A stretch of 52,683 nt of DNA from Cyanosarcina radialis HA8281-LM2 (GCA_019359615.1 JAHHHA010000042.1:1-52683), one strand, 5' to 3'. Numbered from the stretch's first letter, positions 1 to 9,335 are shown. Notes: generated by a model not told the origin, from the letters alone. Translations and numbers: made by a program.

Positions 1-110
1 CGATAGAAGATTTAGAATATTTGTTGCACCAGCTTTTAAATGAAGGAGGATTGATTATTAAGTGGGGACGAAAACTCAAAAACAAGGGCAATGCTATTAT
101 CACAGTTTAA
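1..110 (+). CDS. C-terminal end of an unidentified protein (partial)
   Basis: An open frame enters from the left edge (codons from base 3) and stops at TAA 108-110, giving about 35 residues that end in GNAITV-like hydrophobic residues after a basic WGRKLKNKG stretch. No start is inside the window, so only the tail is visible and I do not recognise the family. It overlaps by four bases the end of the convergent small membrane protein gene. It could be a chance open end, but the composition looks coding. Confidence 0.45.
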   Translation, partial: IEDLEYLLHQLLNEGGLIIKWGRKLKNKGNAIITV

Positions 111-469
111 ATGTACAACAGCTTAGCCCATTTGTCATTAGCATTATAAAATTGGACGAGAACTGGTAAGGTAACAGATGAAATCGAACTCCAAATTACT
201 CTTGCCAGGTCGAGCCTGTGGTAATAAGCTGCTCGGTTCTTACCATAGGCTAAAGTCTCTTTGATTCTCCTAAAATGCTCTTTTAATCTTTCTTGTTCTG
301 CTCCCAGATTACTAGCATTCTCAAACCAATTGCCAAAACTATGTAAATCGTCTTTGTGGAAAAAAGCGACGATTAAAGGAACGATCGTAATCGATATTCC
401 TATACTTAAAATCAGAATTCCAATTCCCCAGGGATTCATGGATAAAAAAGGTGAAATCAGATTAACCAT
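107..469 (-). CDS. Small membrane protein of unknown function
   Basis: 120 residues. A strong N-terminal membrane segment (about residues 12-36) is followed by a charged helical stretch (about 45-85) and a second hydrophobic segment (about 90-107). The central YGKNRAAYYHRLDLAR region followed by a hydrophobic helix recalls the start of two-transmembrane DUF4231/SLATT proteins, but this is too weak to assign, and a complete member would continue further. The gene runs towards the left-edge partial gene and overlaps it by four bases. Its opposite neighbour is mutS, transcribed divergently about 180 bases away. The function is unknown. Confidence 0.55.
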   Translation of the reverse strand: MVNLISPFLSMNPWGIGILILSIGISITIVPLIVAFFHKDDLHSFGNWFENASNLGAEQERLKEHFRRIKETLAYGKNRAAYYHRLDLARVIWSSISSVTLPVLVQFYNANDKWAKLLYI

Positions 470-651
470 CTAAAACCTAATTTAATCGGATCGTTTCATA
501 ATTAATTTACATCAGGAGATCGCCCAAAACTCGCCATCATCCTCTAGTGCATAGCAATCCTATTCTCGGTCGCACCAGAAACTCTCTACCCCTCCCACTC
601 CGGTTTGCGATACATTCAATAAAAGACATTCGAGCGATCGCCTACCCATCC

Positions 652-3309
652 ATGAGTTACAACTCCAACGCCTCCACCGACTCAGAATTGCCAAATTCAA
701 GGGCTGCTCAACACCAAGAGGCGATGACTCGCGTTGCGGCTGATAATGCTGACTATCGGACGGTAGAGCGGGAAAAACTCACGCCGATGATGCAGCATTT
801 CGTGGATCTCAAAGATAAATATCCTCATGCTTTGCTGCTGTACCGCGTCGGCGATTTTTACGAAACTTTTTTTCAAGATGCCCGCACCCTAGCAGAATCT
901 CTGGAACTGGTTTTAACTTCTAAAGATTCGGGCAAAGAAATCGGTAGAGTGCCGATGTCAGGAGTTCCTCACCATGCCTTGGATCGGTACTGCGCCCTGT
1001 TGGTCGAAAAAGGATTTGCGATCGCGATTTGCGATCAAATGGAAGATGCAGCGACAGCCCAGGCTGAAGGCCGTCAAGTGCGGCGAGAAATTACTCGCAT
1101 TCTTACCCCAGGCACTTTAATCGACGAAGGAATGCTCAGCGCCCGTCGGAATAACTTTCTGGCATCAGTAGTTATTACTGGCGAACATTGGGGTTTAGCC
1201 TATGCTGACATTTCTACCGGAGAATTTCTTACCACCCAAGCTAGCGGTACGGAACAGCTAGCGCAAGAATTGATGCGCTTGCAACCAGCAGAAGTGTTAG
1301 TTCCCGTTAATGCTCCCGATTTGGGGGTGTTACTCAGACCTGGAGAAAAGTCCCAACACTTGCCAGAATGCCTGCCTCCTTCATTTTGTTATGCCCTGCG
1401 ATCGCAACTTCCCTTTACTTTAGGCGAAGCTAAACACCGATTGACGCAAAAATTCAAGGTGCGATCGCTCGAAGGTTTAGGTTGCGAACATTTACCCTTA
1501 GCAGTGCGGGCAGCGGGGGGATTGCTGGAATATCTCGAAGACACCCAAAAAGAAAATGCGATCGCCCTGCAACCCCTACGAACCTATACCATAGCTGACT
1601 ATTTGATCCTCGACTATCAAACTCGCCGCAATCTGGAAATTACTCAAACCGTGCGCGATGGCACTTATCACGGTTCTTTGCTGTGGGCGTTGGATCGAAC
1701 CAGCACGGCTATGGGAGGTCGCGCTTTGCGGCGGTGGCTGTTGCAACCCTTGCTCGATGTCAAAGGAATTGAAGCTAGGCAAAATACCATCCAAGAGTTA
1801 AAAGAAAATAGCTTTTTGCGCCAAGATTTACAGCAGTTATTGCGTCAAATCTACGACTTAGAACGTTTGACTGGTAAAGCCGGATCTGGTCGGGCCAATG
1901 CGAGAGATTTAATCGCTTTAGCCGATTCTCTTCTAAGATTGCCAGAACTAGCCCAGTTAGCGGCTGAAGGCCATTCTCCGTTTTTGAAGGCTTTGCAGAA
2001 AGTACCCGCAGAGTTAGAACAATTGGGACAAAGGCTGAGGGCTTACATCATCGATTCTCCGCCCCAACACCTGATGGAAGGCGGTTTGATCCGCCCTGGA
2101 GTAGACCAGCTATTAGATGAAATGCGGGCTGCGGCTGAAGACGATCGCTTATGGATTGCTAATTTAGAAGTTACAGAGAGAAATCGTACTGGTGTTTCGA
2201 CTTTAAAAGTTGGCTTTAATAAAGCTTTTGGCTATTACATCAGTATTTCTCGCGCTAAAGCCGATCTCGTTCCCGATGATTACATTCGCAAGCAAACTTT
2301 AACGAATGAAGAGCGTTACATCACACCAGAATTAAAAGAACGAGAAGCGCGAATTCTCACCGCTCAATCAGATTTAAATCGGTTGGAATACGAGATTTTT
2401 TTGGGTTTGCGGGAAGAAGTTGCTGAAGTCGCCGAACAAATTCGTCATATTTCGCGGGCAGTGGCAGCGGTTGACGTACTGTGCGGTTTGGCAGAAGTAG
2501 CAGTGTATCAAGATTATTGTCGTCCCCAAATGGTCGAAGGACGCGAAATCGATGTAGTTGACGGCCGCCATCCGGTGGTAGAGCAATCTTTGCCTGCTGG
2601 CTTCTTTGTGCCGAATTCGACTGGGATGGGAGAGGGGGAGATGGGGAGAGAGGCGCAACTAACAATTACCAATCTTCAATCGCCAGATTTAATTATTTTG
2701 ACCGGGCCGAATGCGAGCGGGAAAAGTTGTTATTTGCGGCAGGTGGGGTTGATTCAGTTGATGGCGCAAACGGGTAGTTTTGTCCCAGCTAAAGCGGCCA
2801 AATTGGGGGTGTGCGATCGCATTTTCACTCGCGTCGGTGCGGTTGATGACTTGGCTACTGGGCAATCAACCTTTATGGTGGAAATGAATGAAACTGCCAA
2901 TATTCTCAATCACGCTACTCCTAAATCTCTGGTTTTGCTAGATGAAATCGGCCGGGGAACGGCTACTTTTGACGGGCTTTCGATCGCTTGGGCAGTAGCA
3001 GAATATCTAGCAACCGACATTCGATCGCGAACGATCTTTGCCACTCACTATCACGAATTGAACGAACTAGCTTCGATTTTGCCGAATGTCGCTAATTATC
3101 AAGTGACGGTGAAAGAACTAGAAGATCGAATAGTCTTTTTGCACCAAGTGCAGCCAGGAGGGGCAGATAAATCTTATGGTATTGAAGCTGGGCGACTAGC
3201 GGGTTTGCCCACCTCAGTAATTCAAAGAGCCAAACAAGTTATGAGTCAGATCGAACAACATAGTAAAATTGCGATCGGCTTGCGTCAAGCACCTCTAGCT
3301 AACAAGTAA
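652..3309 (+). CDS. mutS: DNA mismatch repair protein MutS
   Basis: MutS recognises mismatches and small loops in DNA and uses ATP to start repair. From the ATG at 652 the protein has 885 residues. The N-terminal mismatch-binding domain carries the [13 protein letters not shown] and [13 protein letters not shown] motifs with the mismatch-contacting F-x-E region. Connector, core and clamp domains follow. The ATPase has Walker A GPNASGKS (about residue 685) and Walker B DEIGRGT (about 764), then the ATHYHEL motif. The frame opens earlier, at 547, but the extra 35 residues are unlike the family, so 652 is preferred. Residues just before the ATPase (bases 2620-2652) form a Gly/Glu/Met/Arg loop matching the octamer repeat found elsewhere in the window. 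The stop codon lies in an AAGTAATAAGT tandem repeat. Confidence 0.97.
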   Translation: MSYNSNASTDSELPNSRAAQHQEAMTRVAADNADYRTVEREKLTPMMQHFVDLKDKYPHALLLYRVGDFYETFFQDARTLAESLELVLTSKDSGKEIGRVPMSGVPHHALDRYCALLVEKGFAIAICDQMEDAATAQAEGRQVRREITRILTPGTLIDEGMLSARRNNFLASVVITGEHWGLAYADISTGEFLTTQASGTEQLAQELMRLQPAEVLVPVNAPDLGVLLRPGEKSQHLPECLPPSFCYALRSQLPFTLGEAKHRLTQKFKVRSLEGLGCEHLPLAVRAAGGLLEYLEDTQKENAIALQPLRTYTIADYLILDYQTRRNLEITQTVRDGTYHGSLLWALDRTSTAMGGRALRRWLLQPLLDVKGIEARQNTIQELKENSFLRQDLQQLLRQIYDLERLTGKAGSGRANARDLIALADSLLRLPELAQLAAEGHSPFLKALQKVPAELEQLGQRLRAYIIDSPPQHLMEGGLIRPGVDQLLDEMRAAAEDDRLWIANLEVTERNRTGVSTLKVGFNKAFGYYISISRAKADLVPDDYIRKQTLTNEERYITPELKEREARILTAQSDLNRLEYEIFLGLREEVAEVAEQIRHISRAVAAVDVLCGLAEVAVYQDYCRPQMVEGREIDVVDGRHPVVEQSLPAGFFVPNSTGMGEGEMGREAQLTITNLQSPDLIILTGPNASGKSCYLRQVGLIQLMAQTGSFVPAKAAKLGVCDRIFTRVGAVDDLATGQSTFMVEMNETANILNHATPKSLVLLDEIGRGTATFDGLSIAWAVAEYLATDIRSRTIFATHYHELNELASILPNVANYQVTVKELEDRIVFLHQVQPGGADKSYGIEAGRLAGLPTSVIQRAKQVMSQIEQHSKIAIGLRQAPLANK

Positions 3310-3330
3310 TAAGTAATAAGTAATAAGTGT
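3301..3330 (+). repeat. AAGTAAT short tandem repeat at the mutS stop
   Basis: Three to four copies of AAGTAAT/TAATAAG follow each other, and the mutS stop codon lies inside the first. The 3' end of anmK (about 19010-19021) is built the same way, and both proteins end in Asn-Lys. In both places the repeat leads into the GTAGGTTGGG hairpin element. Confidence 0.7.
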
Positions 3331-3360
3331 CGATCGCTGTAAAATAATAAAGCCGTAGCT

Positions 3361-3419
3361 GTAGGTTGGGTTGAACGGAGTGAAACCCAACAAACCCGAT
3401 TGTCATGCCTCATTTTAGC
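3361..3419 (+). repeat. GTTGGGTT hairpin repeat, copy 1
   Basis: Arms GTTGGGTT (3365-3372) and AACCCAAC (3384-3391) flank an 11-base loop, followed by a tail ending ATGCCTCATTTTAGC. The first 31 bases recur exactly at 19024-19054 and in reverse at 39504-39534. A divergent copy with the same tail lies at 17673-17730. Position after mutS would allow a terminator role, but this is inference. Confidence 0.85.
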
Positions 3420-3493
3420 CGTGTCACGCCAGTAGTGTTAGCGCAGCCGTTAGCACCGCTATCATTGAAGTTTGAGATTTAGAGCATAATGCT

Positions 3494-4534
3494 ATGACTA
3501 ACCTGAAGATATTTGTAGAACAAGACGGTAAAACCTATATCCTCAAACCCGATCGAGAATATATTGTTGGCAGCAGTCCCGACTGTAATATTCCTGTATC
3601 TGGCCTTTTATCTGGGGTTGATGTTGCCAGCCAGCATCTTAAATTCAGTTTTAATCAATTGACCGATACCTGGCACGTCTACGATTTAGGCAGCAGCAGC
3701 GGCACTTTTATTAACGCTCGTCTCGTCATAGAATCACCGATCGATCGATTAACCCGCATCGCTATTGCTAATAGCATTTTCTTGGTAGCACAACCAGAAG
3801 GCTCTCAAGCAACCGTTCTGCAATCAGAACCACCTCAAGAGTTTAGAGATTCCTTTGGTTCGAGCGTGCCAGAATCGACCCCGATGTCATTCGAGGAGCG
3901 CAGTTCCGATGATTCTAACCCCTTTGCCACTAGCATGAGTAGTACCTGGTTGGCGTGGAAAATATTAGTAGCAGATCCAGTAGGTGGTTTAGCAAAAGCA
4001 TTTCATGCTCTGGGTGAAGCTAGAGCTTTTTTAGTAGGAATTGTCTGTAGTATTTTCTATGTTCTCAGCGTCATATTTCTGGTCAACCGCGTACTTAACG
4101 ATGTTTTTGGACTCTTGACCGGATTATCGGGTGGATTTGGTAGCTCTCCTTCTGTATCGAATTCTATTCCCTTAGACGTTTACATCAAGTTAGTCATTCT
4201 CGCTCTTTTACAAATAGGAACTCTCGTGCTAGGACTTTTTTTAGCACGGAAGGTATCAAATACTGAAAGTGGTATTCAGCGAGATATTTTTGGTGCTGGA
4301 GTTTCCTTTCTTCCTTTGACATTACTGTTTACTTTAATAGCAGTATTTGGAATTGGCAGCATGGATATAATCCTAATATTAATCACTTTTGCTTCCTGCA
4401 TATCAATAGTGATGACTTATCACTCATTTACGCTTCTGAGCAGGCTAGCTCCTAGTTTGGCAATCTATGCCGTGCCCTTAACATCTGTTATCAGTTATTT
4501 TGTTTTCAAACTAGGAGCCGATATTCTTTTTTGA
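3494..4534 (+). CDS. FHA-domain membrane protein with Yip1-like C-terminus
   Basis: 346 residues. Residues 1-100 form a forkhead-associated domain: IVGSSPDCNI near 24-33, the S-x-H motif at 46-48, and DLGSSSGTFINARLV at 64-78. FHA domains bind phosphothreonine peptides, so this protein probably reads the output of Ser/Thr kinases such as the one encoded at about 20 kb. A Ser/Pro-rich linker (about 105-150) leads to a C-terminal half with about five hydrophobic segments, opening with a W-K-x-L-x-x-DPVGG pattern typical of Yip1-type integral membrane domains. The FHA domain would face the cytoplasm. No operon partner is seen. The Yip1 assignment is less certain than the FHA one. Confidence 0.85.
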   Translation: MTNLKIFVEQDGKTYILKPDREYIVGSSPDCNIPVSGLLSGVDVASQHLKFSFNQLTDTWHVYDLGSSSGTFINARLVIESPIDRLTRIAIANSIFLVAQPEGSQATVLQSEPPQEFRDSFGSSVPESTPMSFEERSSDDSNPFATSMSSTWLAWKILVADPVGGLAKAFHALGEARAFLVGIVCSIFYVLSVIFLVNRVLNDVFGLLTGLSGGFGSSPSVSNSIPLDVYIKLVILALLQIGTLVLGLFLARKVSNTESGIQRDIFGAGVSFLPLTLLFTLIAVFGIGSMDIILILITFASCISIVMTYHSFTLLSRLAPSLAIYAVPLTSVISYFVFKLGADILF

Positions 4535-4596
4535 GGGCATAGGGCATGGGCTTCGGCAGGCTCAGCCGAATGGGCATGGGGCATAGGGCATAGAAT
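4534..4596. repeat. GGGCATA/GGGCATG degenerate tandem repeat
   Basis: Repeats of GGGCATAGGGCATG are interrupted by a TTCGGCAGGCTCAGCCGAA stem-loop. The same repeat in opposite orientation (CTATGCCCTATGCCC) occurs at 29541-29575. It starts at the stop codon of the FHA protein gene. Confidence 0.7.
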
Positions 4597-4623
4597 ATAG
4601 ATACGGATTTGTCCGAGCCGATA

Positions 4624-5934
4624 TTATAAAGAAATTCCTCGCAATTGTTGAAAGAGATTTGTAGCATAGGAATCCGTCATTCCAGAAATGTAATCGGTAA
4701 TTTTGAGTAGCTTGTGATAGCTGTCATCTGTAATTTCAGGGCGATATTCTACTGGCAACATTAGCCGCATTAATTGGCTCTTGTTACTGTTATCAAAACA
4801 GGCGTTGGCAAACTCAGTAAATAATTGTCCTAAGACTTCGTATCCAGCTATTTTGATACATACAACATCTGGATGTTCAAAAACTAAAGAGTTAGTTTGA
4901 ACCTCAATTTCTTGTAAATGCTCGGCATATTTACTTTGAGATAGCAGATCGCGATCGAACTTTCCTTGCAGAATTTCTGATTCAAATTCTAAGAAAATCT
5001 TAGCGGCCGCGCGAGTGAGTTTATCGATCGCTTTGGCCCGCAGTTCCTTAATCTTTTCATCCTGGCTCTGTTCCCCATGTTCAGAGGTAACTTGGGCGAT
5101 CTCGCCGAGTAGTGTTTTTGCCTGTTTGAAAGGCACGTATCCCATGCGATAGCCATCTTCAACATCAATAATCGAGTAGCAAATGTCGTCGGCAGCTTCG
5201 ACTAAAAAAGCCAGTGGATGACGCGATCGCCAAGTCGATTTCTCGTCTCGTTTAATTAAGCCCACAGTGTCAGCTACTTCAGCAAATAATTCCTTCTCTG
5301 CTTGGAAAAAACCGTATTTTTTAACGCTAATCCCTGAGTAACTATCTAGCATATCTGTAGGCGATTCTTTGGGATATTTTGTAAAGGCAGCCAGCGTCGG
5401 ACAAGTAAGCTGCATTCCTCCTAAAGTTGGCGACATTTCTAACCGCGTCAGGATGCGAAATCCTTGAGCGTTGCCTTCAAAATATGCAAAATCGCTAATT
5501 TGAGAGGCGCTTAGATCTGCTTTGTTTGACTGGTTATACCAAGCTGAAAAAGCCGTCCTAATTGCATCTTCTCCAGCATGACCGAAGGGAGGATTACCAA
5601 TATCGTGAGCGATACAAGCAGCAGAAACGATATCGCCAAAATCGGCGGCACTAAACTCGGATTGTAAGTGATGTCGATCGATAATTTCAGCCCCGACAAT
5701 TCTGCCCAAAGAACGACCGACGCATGAAACTTCTAGGCTATGGATCAAACGAGTGCGGATATGGTCGTTCTTCGCTAAAGGAAAAACCTGAGTTTTGTCT
5801 TTCAGGCGGCGAAATGGAGAAGAAAACACCAAGCGATCGTAGTCTCTTTGAAAAGGAGTACGTTCGGAAGTAAGATTTTCTAGCTTATCTTTGCCGAGTC
5901 TTTTGGGTGTTAGTAATTGTTTCCATTCCATCAT
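4624..5934 (-). CDS. dgt: dNTP triphosphohydrolase (dGTPase family)
   Basis: This HD-superfamily enzyme hydrolyses dGTP or other dNTPs to the nucleoside and triphosphate, which adjusts the dNTP pool. It has 436 residues. The N-terminal SERTPFQRDYDRLVFSSPFRRLKDKTQVFP block is diagnostic of the family. The metal-binding histidines and aspartate are H65 (RLIHSLEVS), H110-D111 (CIAHDIGNPPFGHAGE) and an aspartate in EAADDICYSIID near 250. There are two adjacent start codons (5934, 5931). The gene is separated from thiO upstream by a dense repeat region, so co-transcription is doubtful. Substrate preference cannot be read from sequence. Confidence 0.93.
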   Translation of the reverse strand: MMEWKQLLTPKRLGKDKLENLTSERTPFQRDYDRLVFSSPFRRLKDKTQVFPLAKNDHIRTRLIHSLEVSCVGRSLGRIVGAEIIDRHHLQSEFSAADFGDIVSAACIAHDIGNPPFGHAGEDAIRTAFSAWYNQSNKADLSASQISDFAYFEGNAQGFRILTRLEMSPTLGGMQLTCPTLAAFTKYPKESPTDMLDSYSGISVKKYGFFQAEKELFAEVADTVGLIKRDEKSTWRSRHPLAFLVEAADDICYSIIDVEDGYRMGYVPFKQAKTLLGEIAQVTSEHGEQSQDEKIKELRAKAIDKLTRAAAKIFLEFESEILQGKFDRDLLSQSKYAEHLQEIEVQTNSLVFEHPDVVCIKIAGYEVLGQLFTEFANACFDNSNKSQLMRLMLPVEYRPEITDDSYHKLLKITDYISGMTDSYATNLFQQLRGISL

Positions 5935-5976
5935 GAGAATTTCTCAGATCGAATCTGGTTAGCATAGTTTGAGTTT

Positions 5977-6108
5977 GCCCTCACCCTAAATCCCTCTCCC
6001 ACGGGAGAGGGACTTTGACTTTAATAACTCGTTTTCCTCTTGCTTCTCCATCTTTCTTTTTCCTCTTCTTCTCTATCCCTCTCCTGCGGGAGAGGGCAGG
6101 GTGAGGGC
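5977..6108. repeat. Nested inverted repeat between thiO and dgt
   Basis: Outer arms GCCCTCACCCT (5977-5987) and AGGGTGAGGGC (6098-6108) are perfect complements. Each side also contains its own hairpin: CCCTCTCCC/GGGAGAGGG (5992-6011) and CCCTCTCC/GGAGAGGG (6077-6096). This looks like two oppositely oriented copies of one element; a related single copy lies at 8329-8386. Confidence 0.85.
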
Positions 6109-6139
6109 TGACTCAAAGTTTTAAAAACCGTATTTGGTA

Positions 6140-7357
6140 TCATTTATCGAATCTGGAATAATGAAAATGGGCGAGTAACGGAGCCGTCTTTTGGTGCAGA
6201 ATTAGATCTGAGAGCAGCAAAGCCGTCACTGGTGCTAACAAAATACCATTGCGATAATGTCCTGTAGCTAAAATCAAATTATCTAGCTCGCTCTCGCCTA
6301 AGATTGGCATTTCATCTGGGGTAGCGGGGCGAAATCCCCACCAAAATTCTTGAATGGGAAAATCTTGCAGTTGAGGGTAGAGACGAATCGCTCTGCTCAA
6401 TAAAGCTTGAATGCCAGCAGGGGTATTTTCAGGCGTAAATCCGACATCTTCGCTAGTAGCACCAACGATAATTCGACCGTCCGATCGCGGCACGATGTAA
6501 CTTTCCGTACCGAACAAAACTTGCTGTAAGGGTAACTGTTTTAAGTCAGACGAAGGCACTTTTACTGATAGCATTTGCCCTTTTTTAGGATAAACTGGCA
6601 CTGACAACAATTGGTTCGACCAAGCACCAGTTGCTAACACGTAGCGATCGGCTTTGTACTCGCCAGCAGAAGTCTTGACGCTCTTGACTTTATCGTGCTG
6701 TCGATCGATTTCTTCAACTGCTACACCTTCACAAATATCGACTCCTAATTCTCGCGCCGCCATCCATAAAGCTTGAGCCAAAGCGCGATTATCGACTTGA
6801 GCGTCTTCTGGATACCACCAACCCCCAACGACTTCAGAACCCAATCCCGGCTGAAATTGATGGATCTGTTCGCGATCGAGCCAAGTGGTGTTTAGTAAGG
6901 AGTGTTGAGTGTTGAGTGTTGAGTGTTGTAGGAAGTGTTGAGTGTTGAGTGTTGAGTGTTGAGTGAAGAACGCTCCCCTGCTCCCCTGCTCCCCTGCTCC
7001 CTCTCTCCTGCTCTCCCCATCTCCCCATCTCCCCATCTCCCCATCTCCCCATCCCCCTCTCTCATAAACTGGTGCGAGAATGCCGCAGGGCCAATAACCT
7101 GTTTGAATTCCCGTTATGGCTTCTAGTTGGGCGATCCATTCTGGATATAACGATCGACTGTGCAAGCATAAATCGAGCATCGGGCCTGAAGGTATAGCTT
7201 CAGCTTGGGGTGCTAGCATACCAGCGGCGGCGTGAGCGGCAGCTTCTTTGAAGTCGCGAGATAGAACGGTAACGCTAGTTCCCCGGCGGCGGAGTTCGAT
7301 CGCGATCGCTAATCCAATAATGCCGCCACCAATAATCAAAATCTTCATGCTATTCAT
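6140..7357 (-). CDS. thiO: Glycine oxidase ThiO with an in-frame repeat insertion
   Basis: This FAD-dependent amine oxidase oxidises glycine to iminoglycine, which is used for the thiazole ring of thiamine. Residues 4-20 hold the N-terminal dinucleotide-binding fold (KILIIGGGIIGLAIAIE), and residues near 380 hold the C-terminal FAD motif ATGHYRNGILLAP. ThiO is usually about 365-370 residues, but this frame gives 405. The excess is residues about 100-157, a low-complexity block made of [16 protein letters not shown] and TQHSTLN repeats between GILAPVYER and WLDREQIHQFQPGL, which are normally close. ATG 7348 (MKIL) may be the true start. It is not fused to ThiG here. Whether the enzyme still folds with the insert is unknown. 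Confidence 0.9.
   Translation of the reverse strand: MNSMKILIIGGGIIGLAIAIELRRRGTSVTVLSRDFKEAAAHAAAGMLAPQAEAIPSGPMLDLCLHSRSLYPEWIAQLEAITGIQTGYWPCGILAPVYERGGWGDGEMGRWGDGESRREGAGEQGSRGAFFTQHSTLNTQHFLQHSTLNTQHSLLNTTWLDREQIHQFQPGLGSEVVGGWWYPEDAQVDNRALAQALWMAARELGVDICEGVAVEEIDRQHDKVKSVKTSAGEYKADRYVLATGAWSNQLLSVPVYPKKGQMLSVKVPSSDLKQLPLQQVLFGTESYIVPRSDGRIIVGATSEDVGFTPENTPAGIQALLSRAIRLYPQLQDFPIQEFWWGFRPATPDEMPILGESELDNLILATGHYRNGILLAPVTALLLSDLILHQKTAPLLAHFHYSRFDK
6887..7060 (-). repeat. Composite heptamer/octamer repeat inside thiO
   Basis: Read on the coding strand, five copies of ATGGGGAG come first (complement at 7013-7052), then about three CAGGGGAG units (7073-region complement at 6973-6996), then two runs of the heptamer ACTCAAC (complement GTTGAGT, about 6900-6964). 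The block is open in the thiO frame. The same module order occurs in anmK at 18097-18192. Confidence 0.9.
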
Positions 7358-7459
7358 CTTAGCCCTTGGACAAAAACCAGGGAAGTTCGGGAAGTTGCGA
7401 TTTGAGTAATTTTGCTAGGCTGAGAATCGCATACTCGCCCCCAGTAAAACCCCTTAAAC

Positions 7460-8314
7460 ATGAAAATTTTGTCTGGTACGTCTCAGTCTCTCAGCATTGA
7501 GGAAATGACCTTTGCCATCCCTCAATTGCCAGCCAGATTAGAGAGGACGAAAATCGTACAGCTTTCTGATTTTCACTACGATGGTTTTTGTTTATCTGAC
7601 GAGCTTTTAGCACGAGCGATCGAGGCGACTAATCGGCTGCAACCAGATCTGATCTTACTAACTGGCGACTATGTAACTCACAGCCCCAAGCCGATCCATC
7701 ACCTGGCAGCAAGGCTCAAACATCTGAGCGCGTCATCGGGAATTTACGCCGTTTTAGGGAATCATGACTTAGAGTTTCCCGAATCGCGATCGCAAATTAC
7801 CAATGGTTTAACTGAGGTTGGCATTCAAGTTCTTTGGAATCAGGTGGTTTACCCTTTAGGAGATGGTTTAGCATTGGTGGGATTGCCCGATTTCTGGTCG
7901 AGGGAGTTCGATCCGCGATCGGTTTTGGGACAGTTAGACGAGAATTTGCCGCGCATCGTTTTATCTCATAACCCCGACAGCGCTGAAAGATTGCAAAAGT
8001 GGCGGGTCGATTTGCAACTTTCGGGTCATACTCACGGCGGACAGATCGTGATTCCCCAATATGGTTCCGTCCCCACTTGGATTTATGATGCCAGACATCG
8101 AATTCCGCGATCGCTTTGGCCTTGGATTCCTTTTTTGCAAGCCAAGTGGCCTAGAGTTGTCAAGCATTGGGAATGGGCGCAAGGATTGCATCAAGTTGGT
8201 AACAACTATCTTTATGTCAACCGAGGATTGGGCAGTTTTCCGCCTGGAAGATGGTTTTGTCCGCCTGAAGTCACAGCTATCTCCTTGGTAAGGAGTCATG
8301 ACATATCCGCTTAG
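7460..8314 (+). CDS. Calcineurin-like metallophosphoesterase (YkuE type)
   Basis: 284 residues with the complete dimetal phosphoesterase signature: D37-x-H39 (QLSDFHYDG), G69-D70 (LLTGDYV), G100-N101-H102-D (VLGNHD), H170 (VLSHNPD) and H190-T-H192 (SGHTHGGQ). The closest known relatives are YkuE/LpxG-type proteins acting on phospholipids or lipid-linked phosphates at the membrane. No signal peptide or transmembrane segment is evident. The start ATG at 7460 precedes MKILSGTSQSL. It is divergent from thiO (about 100 bases apart) and convergent with the esterase gene. The substrate is not known. Confidence 0.9.
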   Translation: MKILSGTSQSLSIEEMTFAIPQLPARLERTKIVQLSDFHYDGFCLSDELLARAIEATNRLQPDLILLTGDYVTHSPKPIHHLAARLKHLSASSGIYAVLGNHDLEFPESRSQITNGLTEVGIQVLWNQVVYPLGDGLALVGLPDFWSREFDPRSVLGQLDENLPRIVLSHNPDSAERLQKWRVDLQLSGHTHGGQIVIPQYGSVPTWIYDARHRIPRSLWPWIPFLQAKWPRVVKHWEWAQGLHQVGNNYLYVNRGLGSFPPGRWFCPPEVTAISLVRSHDISA

Positions 8315-8328
8315 CATAACCTGGTTAG

Positions 8329-8386
8329 CCCTCACCCCGCCCTGACGGGCACCCCTCTCCCGCGGGAGAGGTGACGGGGGTGAGGG
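8329..8386. terminator. Long inverted repeat between two convergent genes, possible bidirectional terminator
   Basis: Outer arms CCCTCACCCC (8329-8338) and GGGGTGAGGG (8377-8386) enclose a perfect 18-base palindrome CCTCTCCCGCGGGAGAGG (8354-8371). It lies between the ends of the metallophosphoesterase and esterase genes. It belongs to the same family as the pair at 5977-6108, so it is a dispersed element as well as a plausible terminator. Confidence 0.6.
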
Positions 8387-8423
8387 CTGGATTCATGGTT
8401 TCAACCGCCACCGTAACCAGTAT

Positions 8424-9335
8424 CTATACGCCTAAAAATATTTTGATAACATTCTCCATTCGACCCGACCAAGATTCTTCGATATGCTCGCCTATGGGGT
8501 CTTCGACGACAAACAGATTTTCGTTTTCCCGATACCCAAAATCTCTGATTAATAAATCCCGCATTTCTCGACCGCGAGCCGCAGCCCGTTCCTCAATAAA
8601 TTCATTATGCCAACCGCCCGATCGCACTAAACCCCAATCTAAATAAATTTTCAACCGTTGGTTTCGATCTTTAAGGGCATCGCTAGCAGCAAATAACAAT
8701 GCTGACGATTCTAAAGAGCCAAAAAAAGGAGCGATCGAATTGAATAGATCGAAATCTAGAGTTGAGTCCAATCCTACCCAAAATGAAGGCGATAAAGCTG
8801 CCATATTTTTGAAAGATTGGGGATATTGGGTAGCAATATAAAAGGCAGCTAATCCCCCATGAGACGAGCCGACGATTAGGTTATTTTCGCGATCGCCAAT
8901 GGTTCTGTAATTAGCATCGATAAATCCTTTTACTGCAACTGCTAGGTAATTAGCATAGCGATCTAAACCTCCCCATTCTCTATCCTTAACGGGAGCGTGA
9001 GTGTATTCATAATCTCGATTTACAGGGCAAACAGCAACGACGAGCGCCTTCCGAATTCGGTTGCTTAAATACAGCCTAGTCATTATCTCTGCCATCTTCC
9101 AGGTTTTACCATAGGCTCCTCCTGGAAAAAAAGCCGTATCTCCGTCATTCATATAAACCACTGGGTAGCGATCGCCACTGACCTCATAATCCCGTGGCAA
9201 GAAGATATGAACTTTACGCGGCGAATCGCCATATTCTCCCACTTGGAAATTATCGTAAGTGTGAAAAAATCCGCCCCAGTGACCGCGATCGTGAACCCAG
9301 CCTTCTTGTCCGCCTTTAGTAAATTTGTCTGCCAT
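8424..9335 (-). CDS. Alpha/beta-hydrolase esterase (enterochelin esterase / esterase D-like)
   Basis: 303 residues with an alpha/beta-hydrolase core of the putative-esterase family. Hallmarks are VHIFLPRDY, YPVVYMNDGD near 57-66 and the nucleophile elbow G-S-S158-H-G-G (LIVGSSHGGLAAF), preceded by GFIDANYRTIGDRE. There is no signal peptide, so the enzyme is probably cytoplasmic. The C-terminal half has a plausible acid/histidine pair, with His in VEDPIGEHIEESW-like context. The protein probably cleaves an ester of a small molecule, but the substrate cannot be named. It is convergent with the metallophosphoesterase gene. Confidence 0.85.
   Translation of the reverse strand: MADKFTKGGQEGWVHDRGHWGGFFHTYDNFQVGEYGDSPRKVHIFLPRDYEVSGDRYPVVYMNDGDTAFFPGGAYGKTWKMAEIMTRLYLSNRIRKALVVAVCPVNRDYEYTHAPVKDREWGGLDRYANYLAVAVKGFIDANYRTIGDRENNLIVGSSHGGLAAFYIATQYPQSFKNMAALSPSFWVGLDSTLDFDLFNSIAPFFGSLESSALLFAASDALKDRNQRLKIYLDWGLVRSGGWHNEFIEERAAARGREMRDLLIRDFGYRENENLFVVEDPIGEHIEESWSGRMENVIKIFLGV

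Noticed and set aside
355-363. Exact TGTGGAAAA in the first membrane protein gene as an origin signal
   Set aside because: It is a single box inside a gene; one such 9-mer is expected by chance in a window of this size.
7020-7060. Frameshift or pseudogene in thiO
   Set aside because: The insertion keeps the frame and all catalytic motifs downstream are intact, so the gene is called intact though lengthened.
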